A DNA stretch of 32,328 nt from a virus (IMGVR_UViG_3300025306_000007:1-32328); one strand, 5' to 3'. Shown: positions 13,810 through 21,045, counted from the first letter of the stretch. Numbers and translations are program-made. The notes: generated by a model from the letters alone, not told the origin.

Positions 13810-14739
13810 ATGGAAACTCAAGACATAACGAAGATAGAAACATCAGCAACACCGCTCATTCTCAACCGCAACCCCATTGAGGTGCTTGAGGATGCTAAGA
13901 AAGCGGCTCAAGCCCTCACAACTGTCATCAGCCAGAAGAAAAAGCCAGTCATAATGAACGGCGAACAATACCTTGAGTTTGAGGACTGGCAGACTGTAGG
14001 CCAATTCTACGGCTACATGGTATCAACCGGCGAGGCCGTGCCAGTAGAAATTGATGGCGTGAAAGGTGCAAAGGCTACGGCGAAGCTAGTCAACTTCCAT
14101 TCGGGGGAAACCCTGGGCGGAGCCGAAGCCTACTGCATGAGAGACGAACCCAACTGGAAAGTCAAACCGTGGTTTCAATTAGCAAGTATGGCACAGACAC
14201 GGGCTGGAGCCAAAGCCCTGAGAAATCGCCTGGCATGGGTTGTAGTTCTTGCTGGCTTCCGCCCGACTCCTGCCGAAGAGATACAGGACATGGCCTCTAA
14301 AGCTGATGTGGAATCCACCGCCACCGAAGTCAAGCACTGGTGTGAAGTCCACAACTGCGAGTTCTTCCTGCGGGGCAAGATGAAATCCTTTGCTCATCCC
14401 ATTGGCGACACTAAAGAGTGGTGTCACGAGCATAAAGACAGGCCAGGTGAGGCCGCCTCGCCCCCTGTGTCAAAACCCGCCGAGCAAACTCCGCAGGTGG
14501 TAGCAACTACCGAGCAACCCTCGGAAGTTGCCCCTGCTGGCGGCAAGGTGAAGCGGGATGCTACCACAATCAAGACGCCAGGCGGCTTGTTCCAGGCTTG
14601 TTATGATGACTTTAACATGAGCCGGAGCGACATAGCCAAAGAAGCAGGCTTTCCGTCCATCGAGCACCTCACGGGATTGAAGCCTAAAGAGTATCAGCAA
14701 ATCTACCAGACGATTGCGGCGGCGAGCCGTAGGATATGA
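13810..14739 (+). CDS. Putative phage recombination/ssDNA-binding-type protein
   Basis: 309 residues with GGAGGAATAAG upstream of ATG. Residues ~45-165 contain YLEFEDWQTVGQFYGYMVS, then FQLASMAQTRAGAKALRNRL and AWVVVLAGFRPTPAEEI. This 'E-WQ-G-FYG ... MAQTRA-KALRN ... AG..PTPAEEM' pattern recurs in phage proteins near replication genes and resembles ssDNA annealing or recombination proteins. Residues ~179-213 carry Cys/His pairs (HWCEVHNC and WCHEH), a possible zinc site, followed by a Pro-rich linker and a C-terminal ~55-residue helical domain (GLFQACYDDFNMSRSDIAKE). I infer a role in recombination or replication from motif and context. The exact family is not established. Its 3' end overlaps a methyltransferase-like remnant in another frame. 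Confidence 0.5.
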   Translation: METQDITKIETSATPLILNRNPIEVLEDAKKAAQALTTVISQKKKPVIMNGEQYLEFEDWQTVGQFYGYMVSTGEAVPVEIDGVKGAKATAKLVNFHSGETLGGAEAYCMRDEPNWKVKPWFQLASMAQTRAGAKALRNRLAWVVVLAGFRPTPAEEIQDMASKADVESTATEVKHWCEVHNCEFFLRGKMKSFAHPIGDTKEWCHEHKDRPGEAASPPVSKPAEQTPQVVATTEQPSEVAPAGGKVKRDATTIKTPGGLFQACYDDFNMSRSDIAKEAGFPSIEHLTGLKPKEYQQIYQTIAAASRRI

Positions 14740-14920
14740 ATTGTCTCCCAAATATTGCAAGCTAATAGAGAAGCGAATTTTGGAGACACCCGGCAGCCTC
14801 TATGTTGCCAGCCTGCAAAGTTTCAGAGAGAACGGGTTGGAAGTGGACAGGGGAACCGGCAAGCACAGAGTTCTGGCAGACCCGTTCTGGCGGACAATCC
14901 CCTTTTACAAGCTATGGTAG
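14714..14920 (+). pseudogene. C-terminal remnant of a DNA methyltransferase
   Basis: A reading frame running from within the end of the preceding gene encodes RRRAVGYELSPKYCKLIEKR. This closely parallels the C-terminal motif of the two intact methyltransferases here (GRKCIGIEISEKYCAIAVER and GRRCYGMEIDEHYCDVILRR). The upstream half, including DPPY and FxGxG motifs, is missing. Either a deletion fused the preceding gene onto a degraded methyltransferase, or this is a small overlapping gene (68 residues). No Shine-Dalgarno supports its own start. It fills the otherwise empty 14740-14944 gap. Confidence 0.5.
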
Positions 14921-14944
14921 GAATAACAAGATAAAAGGAATAAT

Positions 14945-15718
14945 ATGGCTAGACCGCAAAAGGCAGGGCTTGATTACTTTGACCTCGATACCGACTTCGA
15001 CAGCGACGATAAGATTGAGCTTATCCTGGCTCTGCATAGCAACGAGGGTGTGGGTATCATCATCCGACTGTGGGCGAGAATGTATCGTACCACTGACGGG
15101 GAGCTTGATTTATCTGACCCCGATGTCACGAAAACTCTTTGTAAACGGCTCAGTGTCACCCCCCAAAAGCTGGACAAAGTCATTGCGACGGCGTGCAAGT
15201 GTGGGCTGTTCAGCTCGTGTTCGTGGACGGAGGCGAGACGACTTGCCAACGACCGCGTCAAGAGGTCATTGAGTACCATAGAGGGTTTACGCCGCGCCAA
15301 GAGGGGTAAATACGCTCAAACCTCTGAGTTTCGGCATGATTTCGCAGGGGTTTCGGATGGTCGAAACGTTGGCGAAACTCCACAGAGCAAAGACAGAGCA
15401 AAGACAGAACAGAGCAAAGGAGAAACAGATAAAGAGAAGACGACAACCCCTACCCCTTCACCAGAAAACGGGTCGTCGTCGGCTTTTATGACTTCGGATT
15501 TAATTACGTTAAAAACAAGATTCCGAGAGAATAATGTGCCAATAACTCCATATAACCTTGAAATTATTGAGAAAAAATACGGCCTTGATGTTTGCACGAA
15601 AGCGTTACGCGAGGCAATTAACCAGGGGCACCCAGAATATCGTTACATCGCGGGGATACTGTCTAATTGGGAAGTTGAGGGGTTGCCGGATGTAAGGGCT
15701 GGCCCGCGAGGGAAGTAA
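14945..15718 (+). CDS. DUF4373/DnaD-like phage replication protein
   Basis: 257 residues (MARPQKAGLDYFDLDTDF start). Residues ~1-105 match the Lin1244/Lin1753-like (DUF4373) domain: GLDYFDLD, then GVGIIIRLWARMYRTTDGEL and VIATACKCGLF. The middle (~120-175) is a polar linker rich in Lys, Thr and Ser. The last ~70 residues (YNLEIIEKKYGLDVCTKAL, then HPEYRYIAGILSNWE) resemble a DnaD-type C-terminal domain that contacts DNA. Such proteins act as replication initiator or helicase-loader proteins in phages of Gram-positive-type hosts. No helicase or polymerase is encoded, so host machinery must be recruited. The stop overlaps an ATG (TAATG) with a 13-codon reading frame that leads into the non-coding stretch. 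Confidence 0.7.
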   Translation: MARPQKAGLDYFDLDTDFDSDDKIELILALHSNEGVGIIIRLWARMYRTTDGELDLSDPDVTKTLCKRLSVTPQKLDKVIATACKCGLFSSCSWTEARRLANDRVKRSLSTIEGLRRAKRGKYAQTSEFRHDFAGVSDGRNVGETPQSKDRAKTEQSKGETDKEKTTTPTPSPENGSSSAFMTSDLITLKTRFRENNVPITPYNLEIIEKKYGLDVCTKALREAINQGHPEYRYIAGILSNWEVEGLPDVRAGPRGK

Positions 15719-16124
15719 TGGTATCAACTGGTAGGCGTCCATCCGTGATGAGACGGTAAGTATCGGTCAGTTAAGAATAAGGGGTAGTCTGCCGAGCCTG
15801 CCAGAAGATATATGCCAGCACGAGTAAGCGGTTCATGAATGTCTCTACTGTAAAGGAATACTAATACAGAAAGACTACATTCAAAAGACACCGAGATTGG
15901 TAAGGCTGGCAGGGGGATGGGTGCCAAACAAGGGATAAATGACTGAGTTTGCGATGTATCAGCCAGCCCATCCCAAAAATAAAGGAAGGAGGTGATGTGA
16001 ACTGTTCAAACACTGTATAGATTGTGGCAGGGTTCCTTGTACTTGCACAACATCAGCCTATCCAGGGTAAAGCAGGGGGTTCACCGAGCCTGCTGGTAAC
16101 GAGTGAAAAAGAAGGAGGAATAGC
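15719..16124 (+). other. 406-base gene-poor stretch next to the replication gene
   Basis: No convincing gene. Small repeats are present: CCGAGCCTGC at 15793 and about 16085, and CCTGCCAG (15797-15804) with its complement CTGGCAGG (15906-15913). A strong AAGGAGG at 15986-15992 precedes ATGTGA (a start-stop) and a frame without a normal start that encodes a Cys-rich 22-residue peptide (LFKHCIDCGRVPCTC, 16002-16070). A replication origin or a structured leader is possible by position only. A second good ribosome binding site at the end belongs to the 16125 gene. Confidence 0.35.
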
Positions 16125-16358
16125 ATGGAAATAGAGAACCCTTATGAACATGATTTCCACAATCAGTGTAATGATATATCCTGTACTACTTGTGCTCGTG
16201 AGCATAGTTGGCAAGAAGGTTTTGAAGCAGGCAAAGCAATAAGACCAGAGGTAACTGTAGAACAGATTGCCCATAGTCTTAGCGAATCTCTTTGTATGCC
16301 TGATTTTAGTGTTGAAAAAGCAGCCATAGCAATACACAACCGGATAGGAGGGAAATAG
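16125..16358 (+). CDS. Small hypothetical protein with Cys/His cluster
   Basis: 77 residues with AAGGAGG upstream. The first third holds HDFHNQCNDISCTTCAREHS, enough Cys and His for one metal site, followed by WQEGFEAGKAIRPEVTVEQI and a helical C-terminus. The phrase 'W.eGfeaGk' is seen in many phage and plasmid small proteins of unknown role. Coupled to a 16-residue gene one reading frame step downstream. Confidence 0.55.
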   Translation: MEIENPYEHDFHNQCNDISCTTCAREHSWQEGFEAGKAIRPEVTVEQIAHSLSESLCMPDFSVEKAAIAIHNRIGGK

Positions 16359-16409
16359 ATGGACACTAAATGCAAATGCGGGCATGAGAATAGAATTAGG
16401 AGACTATGA
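16359..16409 (+). CDS. 16-residue Cys-rich peptide
   Basis: MDTKCKCGHENRIRRL, with AGGAGG 7 bases before ATG directly after the previous stop, and its own stop in the ATGA overlap with the next gene. Either a real micropeptide or a coupling cistron that delivers ribosomes to the following gene. Two Cys and a His in CKCGH suggest a metal knuckle, too short to fold alone. Confidence 0.4.
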   Translation: MDTKCKCGHENRIRRL

Positions 16410-16966
16410 TGTATAGTGAATTTGAACGCTACTGCACAAAATGTAGGAAATGGCTTGATTCTATAACATCACCAAATCATGACTGTATTCCAGTAGCACC
16501 AGAGCCAAAGCAGCGGAGAAAATTAAAATTGTCAGGAGGCCATCGTTCAGTATATCTACACGACCTTGAAGCCGAAGCCAACTGCCAGCTACAGTCTTAT
16601 CTTGATAGGATAAAAGAGCTGGAAGGCAAGGAGAAGTACCTACAAAATGGCATAAGGGAATTTACGGAAGATAATATCAAACTATCTCGCAAAGTTTCGG
16701 AGTTAGAGGCTATGATGCTGACACCTATTGAGGCACAGGCAATCATAGACGTTTACATCGATGAAAGTTGTACCAGCAGGTTTGAACTGAGGAGGCAAAT
16801 CAAAGATTTGAAAGCCCAGCTTGCTGCCAGACCAGAGATAACTAAAGAGGAAGCCTTCACGCTTAAACAAGCGCTTATTCATTGCGGAATATGCTTGGGT
16901 AAAATGAGTGTAGACCATACTAGGCTTTTAGAAAAATTGAAGCCCATAGCTGAGAAGGGGGAATGA
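16406..16966 (+). CDS. Zinc-finger coiled-coil protein
   Basis: 186 residues, starting ATGATG in the ATGA overlap. The N-terminus has C10-x2-C13 followed by H25-x-C27 (YCTKCRKWLDS, then HDCIP), a probable zinc knuckle. Residues ~50-100 (LHDLEAEANCQLQSYLDRI onwards) and ~125-145 are charged heptad-like helices, so it is probably a dimeric rod. Unrecognised family. Next gene begins right after its stop (TGAATG). Confidence 0.55.
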   Translation: MMYSEFERYCTKCRKWLDSITSPNHDCIPVAPEPKQRRKLKLSGGHRSVYLHDLEAEANCQLQSYLDRIKELEGKEKYLQNGIREFTEDNIKLSRKVSELEAMMLTPIEAQAIIDVYIDESCTSRFELRRQIKDLKAQLAARPEITKEEAFTLKQALIHCGICLGKMSVDHTRLLEKLKPIAEKGE

Positions 16967-17299
16967 ATGAGAGTTACAATTATTTGCAGTGTTAGGGGTG
17001 GTACTCCGCAAGAGGTTTATGATTATGTAGAAAAATTAGAGAGTCAGGGGCATACAGTTTATTTACCACCAAGGGATACACCTCAAATTGATATTACGGG
17101 CTTGAATATCTGTTTGAGGATGTGCCACCAAATACGGCTTGCGGATGAAGTCCATATTTTTTATTCCTCTATTTCACAAGGTGTTCATTTTGATTTAGGG
17201 TGTGCTTTTGCCTTGGGTAAGAAATGGAAATTGATTAACTCTCCTGATGATGATATTGCTACTAAAAGTTTTATTAAAGTGATTAAAGAACTCCAATGA
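16967..17299 (+). CDS. Rcl/nucleoside deoxyribosyltransferase-like protein
   Basis: 110 residues. The N-terminal IICSVRGGTPQEVYDYVEKL with C7-S-V-R10-G-G aligns with the GSIRGG phosphate loop of Rcl/DNPH1-type 2'-deoxynucleoside 5'-phosphate N-hydrolases. The second motif SQGVHFDLGCAFALGKK aligns with the catalytic 'GxGxELGxAxAL' segment, with D76 where the family uses Glu. These enzymes cleave or exchange the N-glycosidic bond of deoxynucleosides or deoxynucleotides. A role in phage nucleotide pool handling or signal hydrolysis is possible. The Glu-to-Asp change leaves activity uncertain. The end overlaps the NinG-like gene by 4 bases. Confidence 0.6.
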   Translation: MRVTIICSVRGGTPQEVYDYVEKLESQGHTVYLPPRDTPQIDITGLNICLRMCHQIRLADEVHIFYSSISQGVHFDLGCAFALGKKWKLINSPDDDIATKSFIKVIKELQ

Positions 17300-17667
17300 A
17301 AATTGCTATCACAAAGTTGGATAAATTAGCATCCGAGTATGTACGCCGTAAATCCAAAGGAAAATGTGAACGATGCGGTAGGGATTATGGTGATTGGAGC
17401 AGACTTCAATGTTGTCATTATCACGGTCGCAGGATGAGGAATGTTAGGTTCGACCCGTCCAACCTGGTGGCTCTCGACTTTGGGTGTCACCAATACTTCC
17501 ATGAGCACCCGCACGAGTTTGATGAGTTTATGTTGAAAAGGTTAGGCCAGGAGGAATTCGATTATTTAAATATTAGAGCCCGTATATTTGGGAAGGCGGA
17601 TTATAAACTGTGGGAGCTTTATTTGAAACAGGAGCTAAGTAGCATTGGGGGAGGATTGAGGGACTAG
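17296..17667 (+). CDS. NinG/HNH-like nuclease
   Basis: 123 residues. C24-x2-C27 (CERCG) is followed by LQCCHYHGRRMRNVRFDPSN and then FGCHQYFHEHPHEF. This Cys/His pattern with N56 and a His-rich end matches the NinG (lambda Rap-like) recombination nuclease family, an HNH-type fold with structural zinc and a catalytic His in the 'CHYHGR' segment. NinG proteins act on branched DNA during phage recombination. Located among replication genes and overlapping the preceding gene (ATGA), which fits. Length is shorter than lambda NinG (about 200 residues). Confidence 0.65.
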   Translation: MKIAITKLDKLASEYVRRKSKGKCERCGRDYGDWSRLQCCHYHGRRMRNVRFDPSNLVALDFGCHQYFHEHPHEFDEFMLKRLGQEEFDYLNIRARIFGKADYKLWELYLKQELSSIGGGLRD

Positions 17668-17671
17668 GTGT

Positions 17672-18091
17672 ATGTTAGATTATCTGAAACCAAGCGAGTG
17701 CCGATACACAAGAGACGACATTTTATTTATTCTGAATAACTGTCTGGAGGGCTGGCCGTCTCGTGACAGCGGTTACACCGATATGCCTATATCGAGGTCG
17801 GTCAACCCGCACATGCCGCGCCAGAGCGAGATAGAGATATTGGCCGAGATAAAGGTTCGGCTTGCTCTATGCGGTGATGCTGGCCGGAAGCTCTACGCCA
17901 TCTTTCTAGGGGTACAAGGGCAGTACACCATAGACTATAACGGCCTACCGCAGGAAGGGCGTTCTGTGCTGTCCTATATCAGTGGGAATTGCAGGCGAGT
18001 CAACGACTGTTCGAGATGCCCGCACAAAGGTTGCAAGCGGCGGGGTCGGAAGCCCTGCACATGGAGCCAGTGGGTGAATCATCACCGATGA
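17672..18091 (+). CDS. Hypothetical protein with C-terminal Cys cluster
   Basis: 139 residues. The N-terminus (MLDYLKPSECRYTRDDILFI) and middle (ILAEIKVRLALCGDAGRKLY) look helical, compatible with a DNA-binding or sigma-like fold. The C-terminal CRRVNDCSRCPHKGCKRRGR has four Cys and a His for a zinc site next to basic residues. Late transcription activators of phages (ArpU/RinA type) are often in this position, but I see no decisive match. Stop overlaps the methyltransferase start (ATGA). Confidence 0.5.
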   Translation: MLDYLKPSECRYTRDDILFILNNCLEGWPSRDSGYTDMPISRSVNPHMPRQSEIEILAEIKVRLALCGDAGRKLYAIFLGVQGQYTIDYNGLPQEGRSVLSYISGNCRRVNDCSRCPHKGCKRRGRKPCTWSQWVNHHR

Positions 18092-18738
18092 TAACGCCAT
18101 ATTACGATGATGGTAACGGCATCCAAATCTATTTAGGAGACTGTCGACTTATCTTACCGCAGTTAGATGTTAAGGTGGATTTAGTCCTGACCGACCCGCC
18201 GTATGCTAATGGAACTGAATACGCAAGTTACGAGGATACCGGCGCAAATCTTGACGAACTTATCAAAAGCATATTTCCTGAACTGACAAGGTTATCTTCA
18301 ACAATGTTGATTACTTGCGGCGTTTCAAACATTCAACGATTCCCTACTCCGCGCTGGATATTAAGCTGGATAAACAAAGCTGGTAGCGGTTCCGGGCCGT
18401 GGGGGTTTTGCTGCTGGCAGCCAATTCTAGCGTATGGTAAAGACCCTTATTTGACAGATAGATTAGGACGACGCCCAGATGTGATAGATAAAAACGAAAC
18501 ATCCGAAAAGTGGATTGACCATCCATGTTCTAAGCCGTTGGATTTGTGGCAGCTAGTCATGCAACGCGGTTCAACTAAGGCGAGAGATTTAATTCTCGAC
18601 CCCTTTATGGGAAGTGGCACAACACTGGTAGCCGCCAAAATCCTAGGCAGGAAGTGTATTGGAATAGAAATCTCGGAAAAGTATTGCGCTATCGCAGTTG
18701 AACGATTAAGACAAAGTGTTATGACTCTAAATATTTAG
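18088..18738 (+). CDS. DNA methyltransferase (N6-adenine or N4-cytosine type)
   Basis: 216 residues using ATG at 18088 in the ATGA overlap; an earlier in-frame ATG (17989) would run through the preceding gene. The catalytic motif IV TDPPY is at 35-39 and the AdoMet-binding motif I DPFMGSGTT at 171-179, followed by GRKCIGIEISEKYC. The order IV-then-I is that of the beta class. The target-recognition region between the motifs is short. No restriction partner is nearby, so it is an orphan phage methyltransferase, probably shielding phage DNA from host restriction (inference). Substrate base cannot be fixed from DPPY alone. Confidence 0.85.
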   Translation: MITPYYDDGNGIQIYLGDCRLILPQLDVKVDLVLTDPPYANGTEYASYEDTGANLDELIKSIFPELTRLSSTMLITCGVSNIQRFPTPRWILSWINKAGSGSGPWGFCCWQPILAYGKDPYLTDRLGRRPDVIDKNETSEKWIDHPCSKPLDLWQLVMQRGSTKARDLILDPFMGSGTTLVAAKILGRKCIGIEISEKYCAIAVERLRQSVMTLNI

Positions 18739-18772
18739 TTTTGGAGATACAGGGGAAATGTAGGAGTGTTAC

Positions 18773-18979
18773 ATGGTAGCTGTCAAAGGAATTCCCCAGA
18801 CGTTTAACGGGATAGTCAAGATGCTGGACAAGTGCAGCGCCGAGCATAACGGCTGCAAATGCTGGAAACAGGGGGAATGTGTTACACATTTCGACAAGCT
18901 GTGCGATAGGAGAACCGAAGTGGGGAACAACAAAAGGGAATGCTATCGGTTTAGCCTGTGGTTCTCAAAATTGCGATAA
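18773..18979 (+). CDS. Cys-rich small hypothetical protein
   Basis: 68 residues with AGGAG about 8 bases before ATG. It holds CSAEHNGCKCWKQGECVTHF and further Cys residues (CDRRTE, CYRF), many for its size, so zinc binding or disulfides are possible. Unrecognised. Last gene before a promoter-bearing 244-base gap. Confidence 0.5.
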   Translation: MVAVKGIPQTFNGIVKMLDKCSAEHNGCKCWKQGECVTHFDKLCDRRTEVGNNKRECYRFSLWFSKLR

Positions 18980-18984
18980 ATTGT

Positions 18985-19014
18985 TTGCAATACATCTGTC
19001 TGGTATGCTAAAAT
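18985..19014 (+). promoter_or_regulatory. Possible sigma70-type promoter
   Basis: TTGCAA (18985-18990), 18-base spacer, TAAAAT (19009-19014), with TG one base upstream of the -10 (extended -10). It would drive the HExxH and phosphoesterase genes after a ~200-base leader. The surrounding 18980-19223 stretch has no convincing gene; an ATG at 19005 opens a 68-codon frame with one hydrophobic segment but no ribosome binding site. Confidence 0.5.
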
Positions 19015-19223
19015 ACGTAGCAAGGGTTGGAAGTCTGCAAAGACGCTGGCTCTTTCTTTTTGTCCTTCTTTTCTTCTTCCCTAGCTGGATTATCACGATG
19101 AGCGTCAAACCCAAAGGGTTAGTCCTGTGGCAATGGCGCTCTCTTATTATAAGCCGCCCGAAGGGTCACGCTGGAAGGCTTGGTGTACGGGTAGATTATT
19201 CCTCACCGTAACCTAATTAGTGC

Positions 19224-19559
19224 GTGACAGTTGAGGCAGTAGGGCGGCGAGTGTTTCAAAGCAGAACAGGAGCGGATGTATACAAACTCGTCAGTCAGTA
19301 TCTATTTCCCAAAAGATGCATACAAACTATGATAAAAGCTGTATTCGAGGATATGCCGAAAGAGACGGGCGGCGGGTATGCCAGGTGGGAGGGTGACGAC
19401 TTGTGCATATTCATTGACCGGAACGCCCATCCTATCAAGCAAAAACTAACAGCTATTCACGAAGTAATGCATGCCCACTTATGCGGTGAGGTAAGACATT
19501 CCAGGATGGAAAAGATAAGCGTTCAAATTGCCGATTGTCTGAGTCAGCTTGGTTTGTGA
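19224..19559 (+). CDS. HExxH metallopeptidase-like protein (ImmA/IrrE-like)
   Basis: 111 residues from GTG; the start is uncertain because no Shine-Dalgarno is visible, and ATG at 19329 would give 77 residues. LTAIHEVMHAHL provides the HExxH zinc motif (H79-E80-x2-H83), and E96 in SRMEKISVQIADCL could be the third ligand, as in ImmA/IrrE-type peptidases (HExxH then a downstream Glu in a helix). These often cleave phage repressors or transcription factors. The protein is short for the family and lacks an HTH partner next door. The following phosphoesterase gene starts 6 bases after its stop. Confidence 0.5.
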   Translation: MTVEAVGRRVFQSRTGADVYKLVSQYLFPKRCIQTMIKAVFEDMPKETGGGYARWEGDDLCIFIDRNAHPIKQKLTAIHEVMHAHLCGEVRHSRMEKISVQIADCLSQLGL

Positions 19560-19565
19560 GGTAGA

Positions 19566-20375
19566 ATGCAAGTAATTCAGCGAGCGCTAGAGTATTCTCG
19601 GCCTGACAGGATAGATGTAATACCTTTTGGGGACTCACATTTTGGTTCTATCCATGCTGCCGAGGATGCCGCCTGCGAGCAACGAGATATTATCTTAAAA
19701 AACAAAAATACATACTGGGTGGGGATGGGAGATTGGGCGGACTGCATTACAAAGGATGATAAGCGGTTTGACATGGGCGGGTTGGCTTCATGGGTTAAGA
19801 AAGACGATATTGTTGAGAGCCAAAGAAAGCGCATAGTTGAATTTCTGAAACCCATCGCCCCTAAATGTTTGGCTTACCTCACCGGGAATCATGAGGAAAC
19901 TATCCACAAGGCGCATCAGCACGACATCACGCGGCATATAGTTGATGACCTCAATGTTCCTTATGGCGGTTATTCCTGCTTCCTTAATTTGAATTTCCGC
20001 CGTTGCAATAAGTCAGAATGGAACCTCTTAATTCATGCATGGCACGGGGCCGGTGCAGCTCAGACAGCAGGGGCAAGGTTAAACCGCCTTCTCAGTTTGG
20101 TCAATGATGTGCAGGCAGATGTCTATTTTATGGGGCATCTCCACGCCATGACACACCACACGCCGGATAGGCTCGTATTAGAAAACGGCAAGATTAAAAG
20201 CCTGACGCTAGAAGCCACTATAACAGGCTCATGGGTGAAAGCCTATACGCAACCCATGACCCCAGACGATGAGTCAATCGGTTATCCTGAAATGAAGGGT
20301 TATAAGCCGTCCCGTATAGGAGCGCCAGTTTTACACATCTGGCCCGATGAACGAAAATTCACAATCGAGGGATGA
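19566..20375 (+). CDS. Calcineurin-like metallophosphoesterase
   Basis: 269 residues, GAGG ahead of ATG. All five metal-binding motifs are present in order: GDSH (22-25), GD (55-56), GNHE (107-110), HAWH (157-160) and GHLH (190-193). This two-metal fold hydrolyses phosphodiesters or phosphomonoesters. In phages such enzymes act as nucleases, phosphatases or on cyclic nucleotides, and the substrate is not shown by the sequence. The C-terminal ~70 residues form an extra region (SLTLEATITGSWVKAYTQPM). It lies in the early block, downstream of the HExxH gene, and ends just before a zinc-ribbon gene. Confidence 0.85.
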   Translation: MQVIQRALEYSRPDRIDVIPFGDSHFGSIHAAEDAACEQRDIILKNKNTYWVGMGDWADCITKDDKRFDMGGLASWVKKDDIVESQRKRIVEFLKPIAPKCLAYLTGNHEETIHKAHQHDITRHIVDDLNVPYGGYSCFLNLNFRRCNKSEWNLLIHAWHGAGAAQTAGARLNRLLSLVNDVQADVYFMGHLHAMTHHTPDRLVLENGKIKSLTLEATITGSWVKAYTQPMTPDDESIGYPEMKGYKPSRIGAPVLHIWPDERKFTIEG

Positions 20376-20376
20376 A

Positions 20377-20598
20377 ATGTCCGCCCATTACTGCCCATTC
20401 TGCCAGAAACTTACAGACGACATGGTATGCTCTCATTGTGGCAGACAGACTGAGCCGATTCACATGGTGCCGCCCTGGTTAGATGATTATGAAGCTGATT
20501 TGCTTGAAGACAAACCTGATAGAACGGAGGACGATATTGAAAACAGTCAAGAAGGGCGACCGGGATTATTCTATCCCGTATGTACCCGCCCCAGATGA
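20377..20598 (+). CDS. Zinc-ribbon acidic protein
   Basis: 73 residues using ATG 20377, one base after the previous stop, with GAGG 6 bases upstream; an earlier in-frame ATG (20347) lies inside the phosphoesterase gene. N-terminal CPFCQKLTDDMVCSHCGRQ is a typical zinc ribbon, followed by an acidic tail (WLDDYEADLLEDKPDRTEDD). The 3' 62 bases overlap the next gene in another frame. Possibly an adaptor that binds host proteins. Confidence 0.6.
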   Translation: MSAHYCPFCQKLTDDMVCSHCGRQTEPIHMVPPWLDDYEADLLEDKPDRTEDDIENSQEGRPGLFYPVCTRPR

Positions 20599-20713
20599 CC
20601 TGCCTCGGATACCCTACCCTGTTATCAAACAAACGGTACACAAAAATTACTGTGTGAGTCATTATTGCGACATATACCCTAAGTGGCCCCGCAAGGACGT
20701 GCTGCTTCCGTGA
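20537..20713 (+). CDS. Small hypothetical protein, TTG start
   Basis: 58 residues from TTG, chosen because GGAGG lies 6 bases upstream; an upstream in-frame ATG (20483) has no such site. The sequence (LKTVKKGDRDYSIPYVPAPD start) is Pro- and Tyr-rich and ends HYCDIYPKWPRKDVLLP. Unrecognised. The stop overlaps GTG of the next tiny gene (GTGA). Confidence 0.45.
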   Translation: MKTVKKGDRDYSIPYVPAPDDLPRIPYPVIKQTVHKNYCVSHYCDIYPKWPRKDVLLP

Positions 20714-20790
20714 AACGCATTATAAACTATATTTTCCGTCAGATATGGTGGTACAGGTTTGTCAAAGAGCTTAGAGCAAACCATAGATAA
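20710..20790 (+). CDS. Tiny basic aromatic peptide
   Basis: 26 residues (MKRIINYIFRQIWWYRFVKE start) from GTG in a GTGA overlap. Amphipathic, with Trp and Arg alternation, so it could bind membrane or nucleic acid. Coupled start is the only support. Confidence 0.3.
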   Translation: MKRIINYIFRQIWWYRFVKELRANHR

Positions 20791-20896
20791 ACTTCGCTCG
20801 TTTTGCGAGATGCTGGCCGACCCCGAAGTATCCGACGTTGAGTGTGTTCTCGCTTTCCATCTTGCCAGGAGAGCCTGCGAGGAATTAAATGCCTAG
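20759..20896 (+). CDS. Small hypothetical protein, possible TTG start
   Basis: 45 residues (SKSLEQTIDKLRSFCEMLAD, then VECVLAFHLARRACEELNA). The composition looks like a genuine helical protein and it is the last open frame of the early block, but only a weak AGG precedes the TTG. It overlaps the preceding tiny gene by 32 bases. Confidence 0.4.
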   Translation: MSKSLEQTIDKLRSFCEMLADPEVSDVECVLAFHLARRACEELNA

Positions 20897-20908
20897 TATG
20901 CTTTTAGC

Positions 20909-20965
20909 GGCGGGCCAGCCCTTTAGGTGCTAAGGTGCTTAAAGTTTATCATCCCTGGCCCCGCC
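20909..20965. other. Long-loop GC-rich inverted repeat in the convergent gap
   Basis: GGCGGGCCAG (20909-20918) and CTGGCCCCGCC (20955-20965) pair with a single bulged base around a 36-base loop. It lies just after the last early gene and may slow or process the rightward transcript. There is no U-run. Confidence 0.45.
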
Positions 20966-21045
20966 ACAATCTAAAAAGCGGGCTGTCACAAAAAGTACCT
21001 ATTATTTGAGACAAAGGCCGAGCCAGCCATAAACCGATATAAGAA

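Noticed and set aside
14802-15272. 156-codon plus-strand frame
   Set aside because: Shadow of the replication gene at 14945, which has clear family motifs.
18879-19211. 110-codon frame with a hydrophobic segment overlapping the 18773 gene
   Set aside because: No ribosome binding site at any start, overlaps a better-supported gene and the predicted promoter; kept only as a remark.
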